From Crotophaga sulcirostris (Eukaryota > Chordata > Aves > Cuculiformes > Crotophagidae): a stretch of DNA of 64,000 bases. Shown here one piece after another: positions 1 through 13,937 of this stretch. Position numbers and translations under genes: made by a program. The stretch is from positions 2,139,337 to 2,203,336 of the forward strand of contig VYZB01000078.1 in NCBI GenBank assembly GCA_013397455.1. Direction: 5' to 3'. The notes below the pieces were generated by a model. It was not told the DNA's origin. It did no database searches and saw only the letters and a program-made list of their open reading frames with translations. Position 1 is the first letter of the stretch, and the number at the start of each line of letters is the position of its first letter.

Positions 1-1438
1 ACTTGGCAAACTTTTTCTGATTGTGGCTAGGAGATAGGTGTTATTTCCATTAACTTTCCTACAGAAGTGTTCAAATGCGACTGTTGTTTGCCAAAGCTGC
101 ACTGAGTATTTATGTGCAAATAGTGTATTTCATGAATAATAGGGATGGAGAAAGAAGGACACAGTGGAAAACGTGCTGTATCACTTCATATCATACAACA
201 TCTTCTGCCAAGTGGGAGGAAGGATGCGTGATTTAGGACTTTTATGATTCTAATTATTTTTCCTTTGAGGCTGTGATCTCCATGAGGAAACGTACAAATG
301 TGGGCATGCATAAAATGTGCTTGAAATGAAACAGAAAACTCAATATTTAAAAGCATCAGAATAGGCCAGGACTATGGACAGGAAAAGACGGTCAGAACCC
401 GCACCTGGGAACTCAGAAGACAGCTTATGGGGAAGCCTAGGTAACAATGATGACTGAAAGCCTGTGAATTTTATTTAGTAGTCTTGCAAGACAATTCGGT
501 GTACGCTCAATGAGATAAATGCCTAATGTATACATACACAAAAAAAAGTTTAGATCAGACAAAGAGTTACATTAAAGAACACACAATGATCAGTGTTTTG
601 TGTAGAAACTTGCATGAGTATTTTGACTTCAAAAATAAGAGGGACTGAAAAGGAAAAAAAAAGAAAAAATATGAAAAGGAGAAGCACAGTTCGTCTTTCA
701 CAGCAGGAACAATTTGCAGACTGTGCTCACTCTACAGAACACTCAGATTTCATTGTCTTCTGGAGGGACTGTAAGTACTTTGCAGTACTATTTGTAAGAT
801 AATAGTTTAAATCTTTTTTTTTCTTTCAAAGTTAAACTGCAACAAAGCTGAGTTAGGCTACAAAGAATGTTAGGAATTTACAACCTGTCAATTCTTAAAT
901 GTTTAGTTCTGATATTAAGAATCAACTCTAGTAAAATAAAATGAAATGAAAAAAAAAATAGCCATCCAAAACTTGACTTATATTGCTATATTGCTATTGA
1001 CAGTTTTTCTTCCTTCAAATAAGCTTTCTGAATCAACTTTTCTCTCAACCAGCAATTGGATACGCTTGAAAGTTTACTGTTGGGTCAGACTAGTTACCAG
1101 AAACTGCCATTTAAATCTACAGTCGCCTGAGCCAGCTGGCAAGACCCTTCAAGACACATGCTGAAATGTCCTTTCACATTGCTCCGTGCTCATTCTCCAT
1201 TTGTGCCTTTCTCACAGAATTCTGTTCCTGATGCAAACCAATTTGGCAGTAACTTTGACTATTGCTAGTTGAAGTCTGGCAGAAAAAATACTTACCTTGG
1301 GGTTGAGCTATTCTGAGTCATGTCCTCTGTGTTTGCTCATTCCCTATTTAAGCAAAAGAATATTGTCTACTGAACTTTACAAAGTTTGACACTTTGGTAC
1401 CGCAGGAAGTGCACAAAGCACTTTCATTCACTGATCAC

Positions 1439-2157
1439 ACAGTATCACAGTATAACCAGGTTGGAAGGGACCTCTGAGATCATCAAGTCCAACCTATAAG
1501 CCAACACTAACACCATCTCATCACCTAAACCATGGCACTCAGTGCCTCATCCAGTCTTCCCTTAAACACNNNNNNNNNNNNNNNNNNNNNNNNNNNNNNN
1601 NNNNNNNNNNNNNNNNNNNNNNNNNNNNNNNNNNNNNNNNNNNNNNNNNNNNNNNNNNNNNNNNNNNNNNNNNNNNNNNNNNNNNNNNNNNNNNNNNNNN
1701 NNNNNNNNNNNNNNNNNNNNNNNNNNNNNNNNNNNNNNNNNNNNNNNNNNNNNNNNNNNNNNNNNNNNNNNNNNNNNNNNNNNNNNNNNNNNNNNNNNNN
1801 NNNNNNNNNNNNNNNNNNNNNNNNNNNNNNNNNNNNNNNNNNNNNNNNNNNNNNNNNNNNNNNNNNNNNNNNNNNNNNNNNNNNNNNNNNNNNNNNNNNN
1901 NNNNNNNNNNNNNNNNNNNNNNNNNNNNNNNGCAGTATTCAAGGTGAGGCCTGACCAGTGCCGAGTAGAGGGGGACGATAACTTCTCTGGTCCTGCTGGC
2001 CACACTATTCCTGATGCAGGCCAGGATATCATTGGCCTTCTTGGCCACCTGGGCACACTGCTGGCTCATGTTGAGCTTCCTGTCAACCAGCACCCCCAGG
2101 TCCCTTTCCACCTGACTACTCTCCAGCCACTCCATCCCTAGTCTATAGCTATGCAAT
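1439..2157 (-). mobile_element. CR1 LINE fragment, minus strand, interrupted by an assembly gap
   Basis: The left end is the reverse complement of a CR1 3' end (TCACAGTATAACCAGGTTGGAAGGGACC). To the right of the N run the minus strand encodes the C-terminal part of the CR1 reverse transcriptase ORF, with [20 protein letters not shown] and [20 protein letters not shown]. It is 5'-truncated after this block, as is usual for CR1. Bases 1570-1931 are N, so the fragment may be interrupted or rearranged inside the gap. Confidence 0.9.
1570..1931. other. Assembly gap (362 N)
   Basis: Run of N inside a CR1 copy. Interspersed repeats commonly break draft assemblies; true length unknown. Confidence 0.99.
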
Positions 2158-3108
2158 AATCCCCCAAGTAATTTTTTAATACGGAAACAGCACAGAAAAA
2201 TAATTCAGCTTTCCTAGATATATGTTCTTTTCATGATTCAGTGTCTTATATCTGTCCTATAAAATTGAGAGCCATAAACAGGAAAGAGCAGAATAAAGTG
2301 TACATAATTCTCTTTCCCTCAGTTCTTTAGCACTATCCTGAACATCTTTGTCCACATTTGCAGTGCATCAGGTCACAGTGTAGAGGTCTTCAAACTGAAG
2401 CCCAAACGCAACACAGCAAAATCTCCTGTCTCGGTATCAGGGTTTTTGACAGACATCTATTTTGTCCACAGTCAGCTCTCTGCCTGGCACCACAAAGAGA
2501 GAATATGTTTTCAAGAAAATCATAACTGCAATTAAGAAATATACATCATGGTTGAGTAGTCTTTACTGCTATGGTATGTAAAAAATCAAGCTGTTTTGGG
2601 CCTGAAATGCTTCAAAATAGTGTTCCTATGTAGTATATTTCTACAGTGTCCACTGCATGAATTACACAAGCATCAGGTAAACCTTTCGTAGCATCTGAGT
2701 GTAAAGAGCAAAAGGAAAACAAAGATAGAAAAAAAAAGACAGAGATACGAGTCACATATTGTACTGCCAGACTTACCTGCAAATGTGAAAAACTGGAAAC
2801 ATTTTTATTTATTTAAATCTGATTATTTGTAACTAAAAGATAACTCTTACTAGTAGAGTCGCCTGTATAGATAAACTAGTATAGCTAACTCTATTAGCTA
2901 ACATTTTTTTGAAGGAACAGCAACCTTTTTTGTTACAGAACATTTTGCATGTCTTTTTTATTTCTTCCATTAGTCGGCCAGCATTGGTCAACAGCGCAAC
3001 CCACAAACATATGACATGATTTAAAGACACAATTTTAAAGTGCAAAAATGCTCACAATACTAGAAGCCAAAACCCAATAACTATGTCCATGTCCAAAGGA
3101 GCTTTGAG

Positions 3109-3175
3109 CTATACACAATATATATACTATATATATTATAATATACTAATATATATACTACATATACTATATACA
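3109..3175. repeat. TATA-rich low-complexity stretch
   Basis: Imperfect repeats of TATATACTA and TATATTA over roughly 65 bases. The short open frames reported around it are low-complexity translation and not genes. Confidence 0.8.
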
Positions 3176-6100
3176 AGCACTAAAAGCTTACTCACTGTGA
3201 AGAAGATTCTATTGCTGTTCTTTTCTTTCCTACCTAATGCACCTCTTATGACTTGTTTTCGAACAATACCTTATTCTGTATTCTTATGTCTGTGTCTTTA
3301 GGTATCTCTGTCGATATCCCTGTAGCTGTTCTTGGTTGAAAAGGCTCACCAGTACAATATAGGTCCTGGGCCAGTTGCTGCAGGTTTCCAGGACCTGTAC
3401 TGTCTTCTACTCTGTCGACAAACACATAGTACAATAGTGTACAAAGCTGTCAAGTGGTCACTCCAGTCCCCAGTTCAGGATAGTTTCAGAGTTTCTGCCT
3501 ATGGTCATCCAATAAAAGATAACTACAGTCTAGTGACAGGAAAAGAAGTGCTTCTTTTCTACAGCACAGTGAGTCGTCTAACTTCATCACTTCCAAACAT
3601 CCCATGCAGCAAAGGAAACTGAGAATTTCACAAAAGGAAGGAACAGGAATACTTAGTCTGTTATATAATATTATCTAAGGAAATAAGAAGCACACTCTGA
3701 CATTACTGTGTGTCTGACGCTGAAAATGATTCAGAACAAATACTGAAATCTGAATTGTAAAAAAAACTTCACAATAAAAGCAGCTATTAGATATGAGAGG
3801 TTTGTCAGTCTTGGAGCTCCTACATAATTTCTTTCTAAAAGATAGCGCTTCATGAGCTTTTAAGATGTTCAGGCTTTCAGTGAGGGAGTATGTTTAGTTC
3901 TTCAAAAAAGCTTTCAGGCAATGAACCTCTTTACTCCTTGGTACAACCAGTTTGAATGGAGCTGACAAGTTTAAGACTACATATTGAGAAAAAAAAGTCA
4001 CCATTTTTTGGTAGCGAACTGATCTGAAGTGGCTATAACTAACACCACTTTAAATCACGAAAAGGTAGGTAAGGAACTACAGGAGACAGAAAGTAACAGA
4101 GCTTTCCACAGACACTTCTTACATACCAAATAGTCCAGGTTGGTGAGGTGACACCATGGTATTTTTCTACATTTTAGCAATGTAACCAGGGAAGGTGACA
4201 ATCTTTGCATCACTGCTGGGAAAACATGACCATGAACTCTTGAAATGTTTGCATTTGAGAGGGAGACTTTAGGCAAGCATTTCAGGTACACAGGACAAAC
4301 AAAGATTTCTGTATAGCAGGCAACCATGCTTAAGTTGGAGGGAGTACAGAAAAAATACTTCTTACAGCAACAATAGATTACTTAATCTTTGAAAGAGCAT
4401 TTAATACCCAAATGGGGCTATTGTATTGCAATGTGTTATATGTTTCAATACTTAAAAAAGAAAGAGAGTTCAGCCCACATTGTCTTCCTACCAGTTTTAA
4501 GTGCAGAGATCTTTAAAACTGCAACTTTGAATTGCTACCTTTGTGTACGTAATTCCTCCCGGCAATTTCCGTTTTCAACATAGATTTTCCTAAGACTGGG
4601 AAGTAAACACAATAGTGTTAATGTGGGACTAAGTAACGTCTGGGTTTATGGTCCAAGCCCATGAGGCTATCCATTTTTTACATACTTAGAAGACAGAATT
4701 AAGCTTTATCTTAAATTTGGATGTGGAATGGAGCTTCTGCTCCTATAAGACATTTGTGCAAATGAGGGTCTCCATTGGCACTTTTTTCTTATTATGGTTT
4801 CAATGACTCATGTCTTTTGTCCTTTCAAATCCTCTTTGTACTGTGGGTGAGTAAGATAGGAACACAGTAGCATCGTTATCACTCCGGCTTGCTCTAAAGA
4901 GGAAATGCCCAAGCAGATATGCAGCTGGCTTGCACCAGCCAGTGCAAGTCCTGTGTAGAGCAGCTACTAATCCAAGGTGAGCTGTGAGCCTCTGGGAGCC
5001 AGGATGCTTTGGAAACCACTCCAGTTTGGAGCAACTGTTTGTGATCCCACCTTCTATAACTACTGAAGCTCCCATGACTCAGAGAGGAAGAGGGTAGTAT
5101 AGATATCTACGCACTCAAAGACAGGGTTTTTTTCCAGGCATGAACATAGACCTCAATGTCTGGATGCCTTTCTGGAAGATGAGTTCTTTCCAAATACCCA
5201 GAAAAAAGGGAACTGAGTGAATAGAGTGGAAATAGGAAGGCTAAACTGACCCCTTCATGCCCCATAAGCTAGGAATTTATTGGACCTGCTCTAGCATGTC
5301 TTTGCATATGTTACATCACAAAGAACAGTATATGGATAAATTTCATTCTATACTTTGTTCAGCCTACATTATTAGTGAAACTTTAACCAGAGAATAGAAA
5401 AAGTCAACAATAACTGTTTACATCAACTGGTAAATTTCATGTTCTACTAGTATTAATCAGTGCTGTACAGTGTTACCAGTTCCCAGAAGAAGAGCACCTG
5501 GCTCAGATCCTGCTCACATGTGGTCCCATACGATAAGAAGAACAAAACAGGACTGACAACTTCCTTTCTCCCCTTCACACTCATGATCTCCGGGAGATGC
5601 CTCAGTGTCCTGTCTCATCCCTTTGTCTAGAGAGAGTGCTTCCACCAGTGGAAGAAAATAAAAGAAGACTTGTTTTTCTCAAGATATGTTTCCTATGATA
5701 TCTACCATGACAATTCTCAGGAAGCCTGACCACAAAGAAGAATCCAAAGGCCTAGAGAAGTCCAGTGTGCTATGTACCTTGTGTATGTAAAAATAGCAAA
5801 CTATATATTTAAACCTTTGTGAGGAAAAAGTATTACTCCTGCCAAAAAGTTTCTGAAAAGTTAGGGTAATTACCATTCAGACTTCATACCAACAGAACCA
5901 CTCTCCACGCCCAACAACCCAACATTGTTTTCAGCTACTGTTAATTTTCTTCTTGGTACAGGAGTTAATACTTGATTGAACAAAGGAGAGAGAAGTCCTG
6001 CAGAAGCTGTTTACACAGTGCTAGTGGGAACATAACTGTAAGAAACACCTATGCTAATAAAAGAAGAGGTCTCCACCGTTCCACAGGTGCAAGGGAGAAA

Positions 6101-6454
6101 ATATATACCAGAAAATCTGGTAACATCTTATGTGTAAAGTCAGGAGGGATTAGGAGCATAATATTAAAAAATTAAAAGCAGAGGCCAACACAGCATTATT
6201 GGTAGCTTTATTCAGAGTTCAGCTCTGAAGATCAGTCTGAAGAGAAACCCGTAACTCCACAGTAAAATAAATAACAATTAGCTAAGCTAAGAATTTTATG
6301 GAAGTCTGAAGGCAGAGTCTTGAAGGTTGCATCCCAGTCATTTAAAAGGAAAGGTGCCTTAAAAATACCAGTGCCAGCCCTTGAGACACTTAATTTGAAG
6401 CCAAGAACCAGTGATAAACAATTAACATCAGTGATGAATATTCTTCCTTCTTAC

Positions 6455-6636
6455 CTTGGATGTGGAGGCTACTTGGTTGAGAAGAAGGGTTTGTTGCTGG
6501 CTGGCATGCCTTTAGAGGCATTCCAGCAGGATGTTGAAGGTGGGGAGGTTGTGGAGTCTGACTCTGCATCATGGGATGTGGAACTGAAATTCTCTGGGGG
6601 TTGATGTGGTAAGGAGAAGGAGCCAGAGCAACAAAC
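6455..6636 (-). CDS. GLIS3: GLIS3 internal exon, Pro/Gln-rich C-terminal region (penultimate visible part)
   Basis: This 182-base exon begins with the one base needed to finish the AG|G arginine codon of the exon at 16963-16801 and ends one base into a codon at a GTAAGA donor. It reads FVALAPSPYHINPQR, then QTPQPPHLQHPAGMPLKACQ and PATNPSSQPSSLHIQ. The equivalent human stretch contains APSPHHISPRR, TQPPYTQQPSGSHLKSYQ and NSSFQPNGIHV, so order and spacing are conserved although identity is moderate. The acceptor is CTCCTAG with a weak pyrimidine tract. Family knowledge says one more exon follows, encoding a C-terminus of about 100 residues; I could not find it in bases 1-6454. Confidence 0.93.
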
Positions 6637-9609
6637 CTAGGAGTTCAGAAACACGAAACTGTAAAATCCCCTATACACAAGTCCCCTACAGTCACACAAG
6701 TCCCCACCTATACACAACCTAAGATGGTTTCTACATTACCTAGATCACTATAACGTTCAGCAGTTTGCATAGACATACTTTCAAAAGAACAGTATGTAGC
6801 CCAGATATAGAGACAATATATTTTCAAATAGTGACATGCCATTAGATGCTGTGACTGGGAAAATAAAAGGCTGAATTGCATTATCATCATGGAAAACTTT
6901 TAACTTGTGTGGGTGGGTTTCAGTCTTAAGAGGAAGAGACAGCTCACGGGGGAACTGATTTCTGAGGCACTGCCAGCTATTCATTGCCTTGCTTTGTATC
7001 AGCTTTATCTGCCAATAAATAGCTGTCCTCATTGGAAGCAGGTGGTCAGTTCTGGTCATTGGAAACTGAGGAGTTAGATATCAGGTTCAGCTCCAGGTTC
7101 AAGTTTCAAGGTCTAGAAATACTTGTATGTTACATAGAGCTATTTGAAAACAAATAATCTGAAGTCAATATAATGCATGTAAAGGCAAGTGTAAAATTGC
7201 TTCCAGTTGGGCAGAATCTGATCATATCAAAATGTTGATCTGGACTCTTAAGTATAAACTACAAGCCTGGTGGAGGACGAGAACCATTCAGACAGAACCT
7301 GGTGCAGTTGCCACAGAGGTTCATCACTTCACTAGTATATTTTGTACAGCTTCAGCAGTACTAGCACTACAAGGATATATGCTACTTTGAGGATTTTATA
7401 CAAGGGTTTTACAGACTATGTAGATTTAACTTTTTTTTTCTGCATTCCTTAAAATTGCATAGCAGACAAAATAGGTGTTACAATCATTATTGCAGGTGGA
7501 AAGCTGAGGTTATAAGCACTCTAGTCCATGCTCCTGGTGACCAAATTGCCCAGAAGACCAGCGGGATCTGATTAGTAAACAAAAGCTCAGTCTGAGCTCA
7601 GGGCCACTTTCACATCCATGAGAGGAGAGCCAAGATATTTCCGCAAAAGCGCAAGTGAAAACTGATGTGGTACTCCTGTCACAGATCAACCTCTCTCTCC
7701 ACTCCTAAAAGCTGTGAGTCTGTGCCAAGTGAGAGCACCCACTTACCCTTGTCTGTGGTGGTTGTGCTCAGCAGCTCCTGCTAGGAGTTAGTACAGTTAA
7801 TACAGTCTGCCAGAATCCTAAAGCATGGTTCTAGTCCCTGCTCTCCTGAGACTGAACCTCAAGATACTAGATGACCTTTTTTCAACCTAGCAATAAAAAA
7901 TGTTTTTCCTGCAGAAGTGTGAGGAAACTGTCATCTCACCCTGAATAAAACAAAAGGTCCAAATGCGGTAGTAGCACTACAGAACATCTCTGGACACGGT
8001 CATGGTACAGGTATTACCACATTACAACCCAAGGCACCTGAGATCTTTTATGCTCCAGCTCAGAAAGAGTTTCTTCCACACATTATTTGTGTGATTCTGA
8101 CTTTAAAATGTATTCACTACATTTCTGGTAGACCCATAATTTGAATTTAGAGTACAGTAAGTTTCAAGAATAACTTTGCATTTTACAGTGCTTATTCATC
8201 TTTCTTTGAGAATTGCATTTCTAGGCATATTAGATAGGGTTTGGATGAACTTTGTACTGATTTGACAGTAACTTCATAACTACATACATTACTTCATATA
8301 TATTATACAGATGGAGGAAATAAAGATGTTATTGAGTCTTTAATGTGTCAAGTATTTCATTGTTCCACGTAACAGATGAACTGTAGTCCTAAAGACATCC
8401 TAGGGAGGAGGATAATAAAACATGCATTTCACAATAATACTAGAGAATAATTTTTTAAAAAGATAAATCAGTAGCTGTACTGTGATAAAAATCTCAGAGG
8501 CTTTTAAAGAATGCTACAGCTTCTTTTTTTAAATGCCTCCTTGAGCAAGGACTGGAGTTAGATTTTTGTATAGCACTCACACAGAAACACTGTTATTTCC
8601 TGCCAATAATTACGAGCAATACACAGTCTTTTATTACTATTACTATTTTTAAAATAATTGGATATTATCTTCTGTGTTTTCAAAATCATTTGTGAAATTT
8701 AATCTCTGAAAAATGATTCTCAGCAACAGAGAAAAAATTCTGAAAAATGGTTTTCAACAACAAGGAAAAAGTCCTTTTCAAAACTCGAAGTGAAAAGCAT
8801 AGTTTTACAGATCTCACATTTGATTTAACATCAAAAAGCCCTCCCAATAATAATGCACTACTTTGTATAGCCAGACAGGACTTGTTTTTAGTAGACTTTA
8901 GTGGCCTTTATAATGATTTATGAATCACTTCATGAATTCCTGGCTTACTCATATGGTGACTATAGTTATCTACTTTTACTTTCCTTCTGCGTAACAAAAG
9001 AGAAAGTTGGACTTGTCTCAGCCCAGACTTGTCCCTGAACAAATCACAGTGGGTTACTGGGGGAACTGCAAATGTAATTTTGTTCCTGAAACAATCAGGA
9101 CCAGCTTGTAATCACTGCCATCAAGAACTGTGGCCAAGCCCAGGAGCCGATGCAAACAAGAACTGGCCAGATTTGCAGAAAGGTGCCCTTCCCTATAACT
9201 GCTAGACAAAAAATCAGAGCAGGAACATTTCTGAAGCTGTTGAGTAGCTTCTCCCTTTCCAATAGTACCTAGGAAAAAGGATTTTTTGCTGGGGAATTAC
9301 TAGATTTGGCAGCAAGAAAGATAGAAGACAAAGTTAGCAATAATTACCTATTTTGATGAGATAATTAGTTAAAATGGCATATATAAAGGGATTTTGTTAA
9401 TGACCGGTACTGGTCACAGCTGCACAGAAAAAAAGATTTTACTCTAGCATTCGTTAACTGGAGCTGATACAAATGTAAACTAGATGCACAATCTAAGCAT
9501 TGCATGGGAAAAGAAGAGGAAAGCTAATAATAATAGTATATTTGTATAGCATAAACAGTGTATTTACATAATATTTACAACTGTTCATATAGTCTATTTT
9601 AGCATGGTT

Positions 9610-11570
9610 GGCCACTTGTAACAAGGAACTCCTGGACAACCTTAAATATGAAAAGAAAGCCAATAGTGGGTGGAAGCAAGGGCCAGTAGCCTGATAGGAA
9701 TCCAGGGAAATTGTCCGAGCAGCCACAGATGAGGTTAGGAAAGCTAGAGCCCTGACAGAATTAAATTTGGCCAAGGACATCAAGGGCAACAAGAAAAGGT
9801 TCTATAGGTATGTCAGTGATAAAAGGAAGACTAGGAAGAATGTGGGCCCTCTCCAGAAGGAAATGGGAGATATGGCTACCCAGGATCTGGAGAAGGCTGA
9901 AGTACTCAATAACTTTTTTGCCTTGATCTTCACCAGTGAGGGCTCAAACCACACCGTCCAAGCCACAGAAGGCAGGGACCGGAAGAACAAAGAATTGCCC
10001 CCTATAGGAAAAGCTCAGGTGTGAGACCAACTAAGGAACGTGAAGATGCACAAGTCCATGGGACCTGACGAGATGCATCTGTCGGTCCTGGGGGAACTGG
10101 TGGATGAAGTTGCTAAGCCACTGTCTATCATATTTGAGAAGTCGTGGCAGTCTGGTGAAGTTCCCACTGACTATAAAAGGGGAAAAATAACTCTCATTTT
10201 TAAAAAAGGAAAAAAAAGAAGACACAGGGAACTACAGGTCAGTTAGTCTCACCTCACCAGTAAGACCGTGGAGCAGATCCTCCTGGAAATTCTGCTGATG
10301 CATATGGAAAATAAGGAGGTGACTGGTGACAGCCGCCAGGCAAATCATGCCTGAAAAAGCTGGTGGTCGCCTGCAAGCATTGGTGGATAAGGGTAGAGTA
10401 ACTTGACATCATTTACCCAGACTTCTGCAAAGCATTTGACACAGTTCTACACAACAGCCTTGTCTCTAAATTGGACAATCATGGATGTGATGGATGAATC
10501 ACTTGGTGCATAAGCAATTGGCTTGATGGTCACACTTAAAGAGTTGTGGTCAACAGTTCAATGTCCAAGTGGACACTGGTGATGAGTGGTATTCCGCAGG
10601 GCTTGGTACTGGGACTACTATTATTTAATGTCTTTGTCGAAGATATGGAGAGTAGGATGAGGGCACCCTCAGCAAGTCTGCTGATGATATTAGCTGTGTG
10701 GCACTGTCAATGCGCTGGACAGAAAGGATGTCATCCACAGAAACCTTGAAAGGGTTGAGAGGTGGGCCGGTGTGAACCTCATGAAGTTCAAAAGGCCAAG
10801 TGCAAGGTCCGGCACCTGGGTCAGGGAAATCCCAAGCACTATTACAAGCTAGGTGGAGAATGGATTGAGAATAACCTTGAAGAGAAGGACTTTCGGTTGC
10901 TAGTGGATGAGAAGCTCAACATGAGCTGGCAATGTGCACTTGCAGTACAGACAGCCACCCATATCCCAGGGTGCACCAGAAGAAGTGTGACCAGCAGGTT
11001 GAAGGAGGCGATTCTTCACCTCTAGTCCACTCTCATGAGACCTCACCTGGAGTACTGCATTCAGTTCCGGAGTACTCAGCGGAGAAAGCACATGGAAAGC
11101 ACATGGAAAGCACAAGTGATTACAGAGGATGTCCTCAAAGATGATCCGAGGGCTGGAGCATCTCTGCTATGAGGACAGGCTGAGAATTGGCATTGTTTAG
11201 CCTAGAGAAGAGAAGGCTCCAGGGAGACCTCATAGCAGCTTTCCAGTACTTAAAGGGGGTCTACAGGAAAGATGGGGAGGAGCTCTTTTTTGGGGAGTGT
11301 AGTGACAGGATGAGAGGTAATAGTTTTAAACTGAATAATGGGAGATTTAGATTAAATAGTAGGAAGAAATTTTCTACTGTGAGGGCAGTGAGGCACTGGA
11401 ACAGGCTGCCCAGAGAACTCATGAATGCTACAGCCTTAGAAGTCTTCAAGGCCAGGTTGGATGAGGCTTTGAGTGATCTGACCTAGTGGAAGGTGCCCCT
11501 GCCCATGGCAGGGGGGTTGGAACTGGATGATCTTTAAGGTCCCTTCCAACCCAAACCGTTCTATGATCTT
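9610..11570 (+). mobile_element. CR1 LINE copy, plus strand, 5'-truncated, old
   Basis: About 1.96 kb of CR1. It begins in the linker before the reverse transcriptase ([20 protein letters not shown] at about 9769-9828) and runs through [12 protein letters not shown], the [20 protein letters not shown] block, the polymerase core, and the C-terminal [20 protein letters not shown] segment near 11200. It ends in the typical CR1 tail with GGTCCCTTCCAACCCAAACC and TTCTATGATCTT. The reading frame is broken by many stops and frameshifts, so it is a dead copy. It is the only CR1 here on the plus strand, antisense to GLIS3. Confidence 0.95.
11080..11115 (+). repeat. Short tandem duplication inside the CR1 copy
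   Basis: An 11-base unit, AAAGCACATGG, is repeated (GAAAGCACATGGAAAGCACATGGAAAGCACA). It is a private change of this CR1 copy and adds to its frame damage. Confidence 0.8.
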
Positions 11571-12796
11571 AAAAAGAAACCCTTTTGATTCACTGCCTGC
11601 TTCACTTACCCACCTTCTGAAAGAGAACAGCAACTCAGAGGCTGAGTTTTCTTTCCTTTTCTTTTTTTCTCTAGGAGATTAGGAAAAGAGTAATACAAAG
11701 AACAAAAGGCAGCTTTCTGCTCTTCTGTCCTTCTCCCTCAACTCTTGAAACCTCACCCTGCAGAAGCAAGGAACATAAGAAGGATGAAAAGGATGGGACA
11801 CTTGCATGTTGGGGGCAGAACCAGGGAACGATTTATTGCAAGAAGTAAGAAACACTACAGCAAAGGAAAGGTGGAGTTACAAATCTTCTCTGTGAGGAAA
11901 TCCAGAAGTGACTAATCTAACTGCTACCTGTGCACACACAGGTACATTTACATACACATGGTGGAAAGAAGCAACATCAAGAACTTACATTTCAAAATGC
12001 AGACACAAATTCTGAATAGGCATTGAAAAAAATTTTGTGGCCATCAACCACATTGATTTGGTGTCTGAGATATAATTTCTGAACTATTTGTTTTAGCACT
12101 TATGGAACCATAAATTCCCCTTCATGCTTCTGGTTTTCATCTCTCTCTCAAATTCTCCTTACTATGCCGCCATATTCATAGGATATCAGGAAGCACATTT
12201 CAAATATTGGTATAAAGATTACCTTGAATCATCAAAAAAAAAATTAAGTGCGAACTTACTTTAAAAAAAGAAGTGTGAAGATAAACTTGTTCTTGCCCTT
12301 TTCTGTAGTCAAAGAGAATCAACTTTGTCCAATATTTGAGAGCTGCTCATTTTTTCTGAGAAATAGGATTTAACACTTTGGACTGCTTTTTGGTAAATAA
12401 GACAGATTACACCAAAAATGTCTGACATCACCGATTTATCTTTTAAACAGAAAAAAGATTTTATAAGGACCCAAGATCTGTCAATTTCATATCCTTAGAG
12501 GGTTAGTATATTTCTGTTCTCATGTTTATACTGTCTGAGTTGTAGAAAAATATTGAATTTTACTATATCTGGCAAAAGATCATTATTTCACATTACATCC
12601 AATTCTATATTTCTCTTTTTCTAACCAGTAGTTTGCTGTGAAAAAGCATAATTATAATTATTCTACCGTTTCAAATAAACTCTGTAGGGGACTAAAAATA
12701 TGAGAAAAATACTGATAACAGCATATTGTGCTATAGTATTAATACCAGTAAATGAAGGGAATAGTTTCTTTGCTCAGGAAAGCGAAACAAATACTT

Positions 12797-13305
12797 TCAT
12801 AGAATCGTTTAGGTTGGAAAAGATCTTTAAGATCATTGTGTCTGGCTGCAAACCTAACCCTGCCAAATTCACCACTAAATCATTCCCCTAAGCACCACAT
12901 CTACATGTCTTTTAAATACCTTCAGGAATGGTGACTCAACCACTTCCCTGGGAAGCCTGTTCCAATGTTTGATAACTCTCAGTGAAGCAGTATTTCCTAA
13001 TATCCAGTCTAAACCTCTCTTGGTGCAACTTGAGGCCATTTGCTGTTATTCGGTCACTTGTTACTTGGGCAAAGAGACCAACGCCTACCCCATTACAACT
13101 TCCTTTCAGGCAGCTGTAGAGACAAAGACTCAGCCCTTCAGCCTCCTTTTCTCCAGACTAAATCCCAGTTCCCTCAGTTGCTCCTCATACGACTTGTGCT
13201 CTACACTCTTCACCAGCTTTGTTGCTCTTCTTTGCACTCACTCCAGCACTTCAATGTGTCTCTTGTACTGAAGGGCTCAAAAATTAACATGGTATTTGAG
13301 GTTAA
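12797..13305 (-). mobile_element. CR1 LINE 3' fragment, minus strand
   Basis: Begins with TCATAGAATCGTTTAGGTTGGAAAAGATC, the reverse complement of the CR1 3' tail, and continues through the CR1 3' UTR and the C-terminal reverse-transcriptase coding block (a degraded KRRLKG-type segment near 13140). The right edge, near 13305, is where CR1 similarity fades. Short plus-strand open frames over it are antisense translation. Confidence 0.9.
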
Positions 13306-13800
13306 GGTCTTTAAAGAATTTTTTGAGGCAGCCCCTTATATGCCACATATAAAGGGCTGTGTACAATAATATATAAAGACTGGATGTCTAGCCTCCTTGG
13401 TTAGAACCACTCAGAGGCTTTTGCTTGTGGAAGTCTGACTCGGAGCTACTTATGACTTTACAGGAAAAGCATAAACAGGTTATAAACACACACTCAAATA
13501 AGCAAAAAGAAATACAATTGTAGAAATTATTACAGCATTACAGTAATGCTAAACTGAACAGTTCAGTCCAAAGCCCTTCTTTCCAGTTTTACATAGTTTT
13601 TAGAAATTCCTGTCAAGCCAGGATCCACCAAACTTCAGGGACATACCACTAGTTCTGGCTCACAGGAAGGCGAAACAATCACCTGGTACACAAAGCCCAA
13701 ATCAAAAATTCCCTTATGGTCTCACATAGGTTAACAGGCTGCTTCTTGCACAAAAGTAAGCCTTAAAAAGCAAAATGCATGTGTTGGGTAATTCAAGAAA

Positions 13801-13818
13801 TAATTAATAAATGAACGA

Positions 13819-13849
<31 letters not shown>

Positions 13850-13890
13850 ATNNNNNNNNNNNNNNNNNNNNNNNNNNAATAAATGAACGA

Positions 13891-13937
<47 letters not shown>

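Larger units (their letters stand above)
1..6454 (-). other. GLIS3: GLIS3 intron (partial), downstream of the 6636-6455 exon
   Basis: AT-rich sequence without a recognisable exon. It holds one gapped CR1 fragment (1439-2157) and a TATA-rich stretch near 3109-3175. I searched the minus strand for the expected GLIS3 C-terminus (a Phe-Tyr-Gly-Gln start and an end near Ser-Val-Tyr-Thr-Glu-Gly) and did not see it, so the terminal exon probably lies left of base 1. Calling all of this intron is inference. Confidence 0.75.

Noticed and set aside
3246..3434. Minus-strand frame with a protein-like look (DSTGPGNLQQLAQDLYCTGE) near the expected last GLIS3 exon
   Set aside because: It does not match the remembered GLIS3 C-terminus and has no clear splice sites. 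A retroelement remnant is possible but unsupported.
4800..5075. Minus-strand 91-codon frame considered as the terminal GLIS3 exon
   Set aside because: None of the expected C-terminal GLIS3 words occur in it.
9010..9260. GC-richer block just left of the plus-strand CR1, considered as an LTR
   Set aside because: No TG/CA ends, TATA box or polyadenylation arrangement could be fixed.
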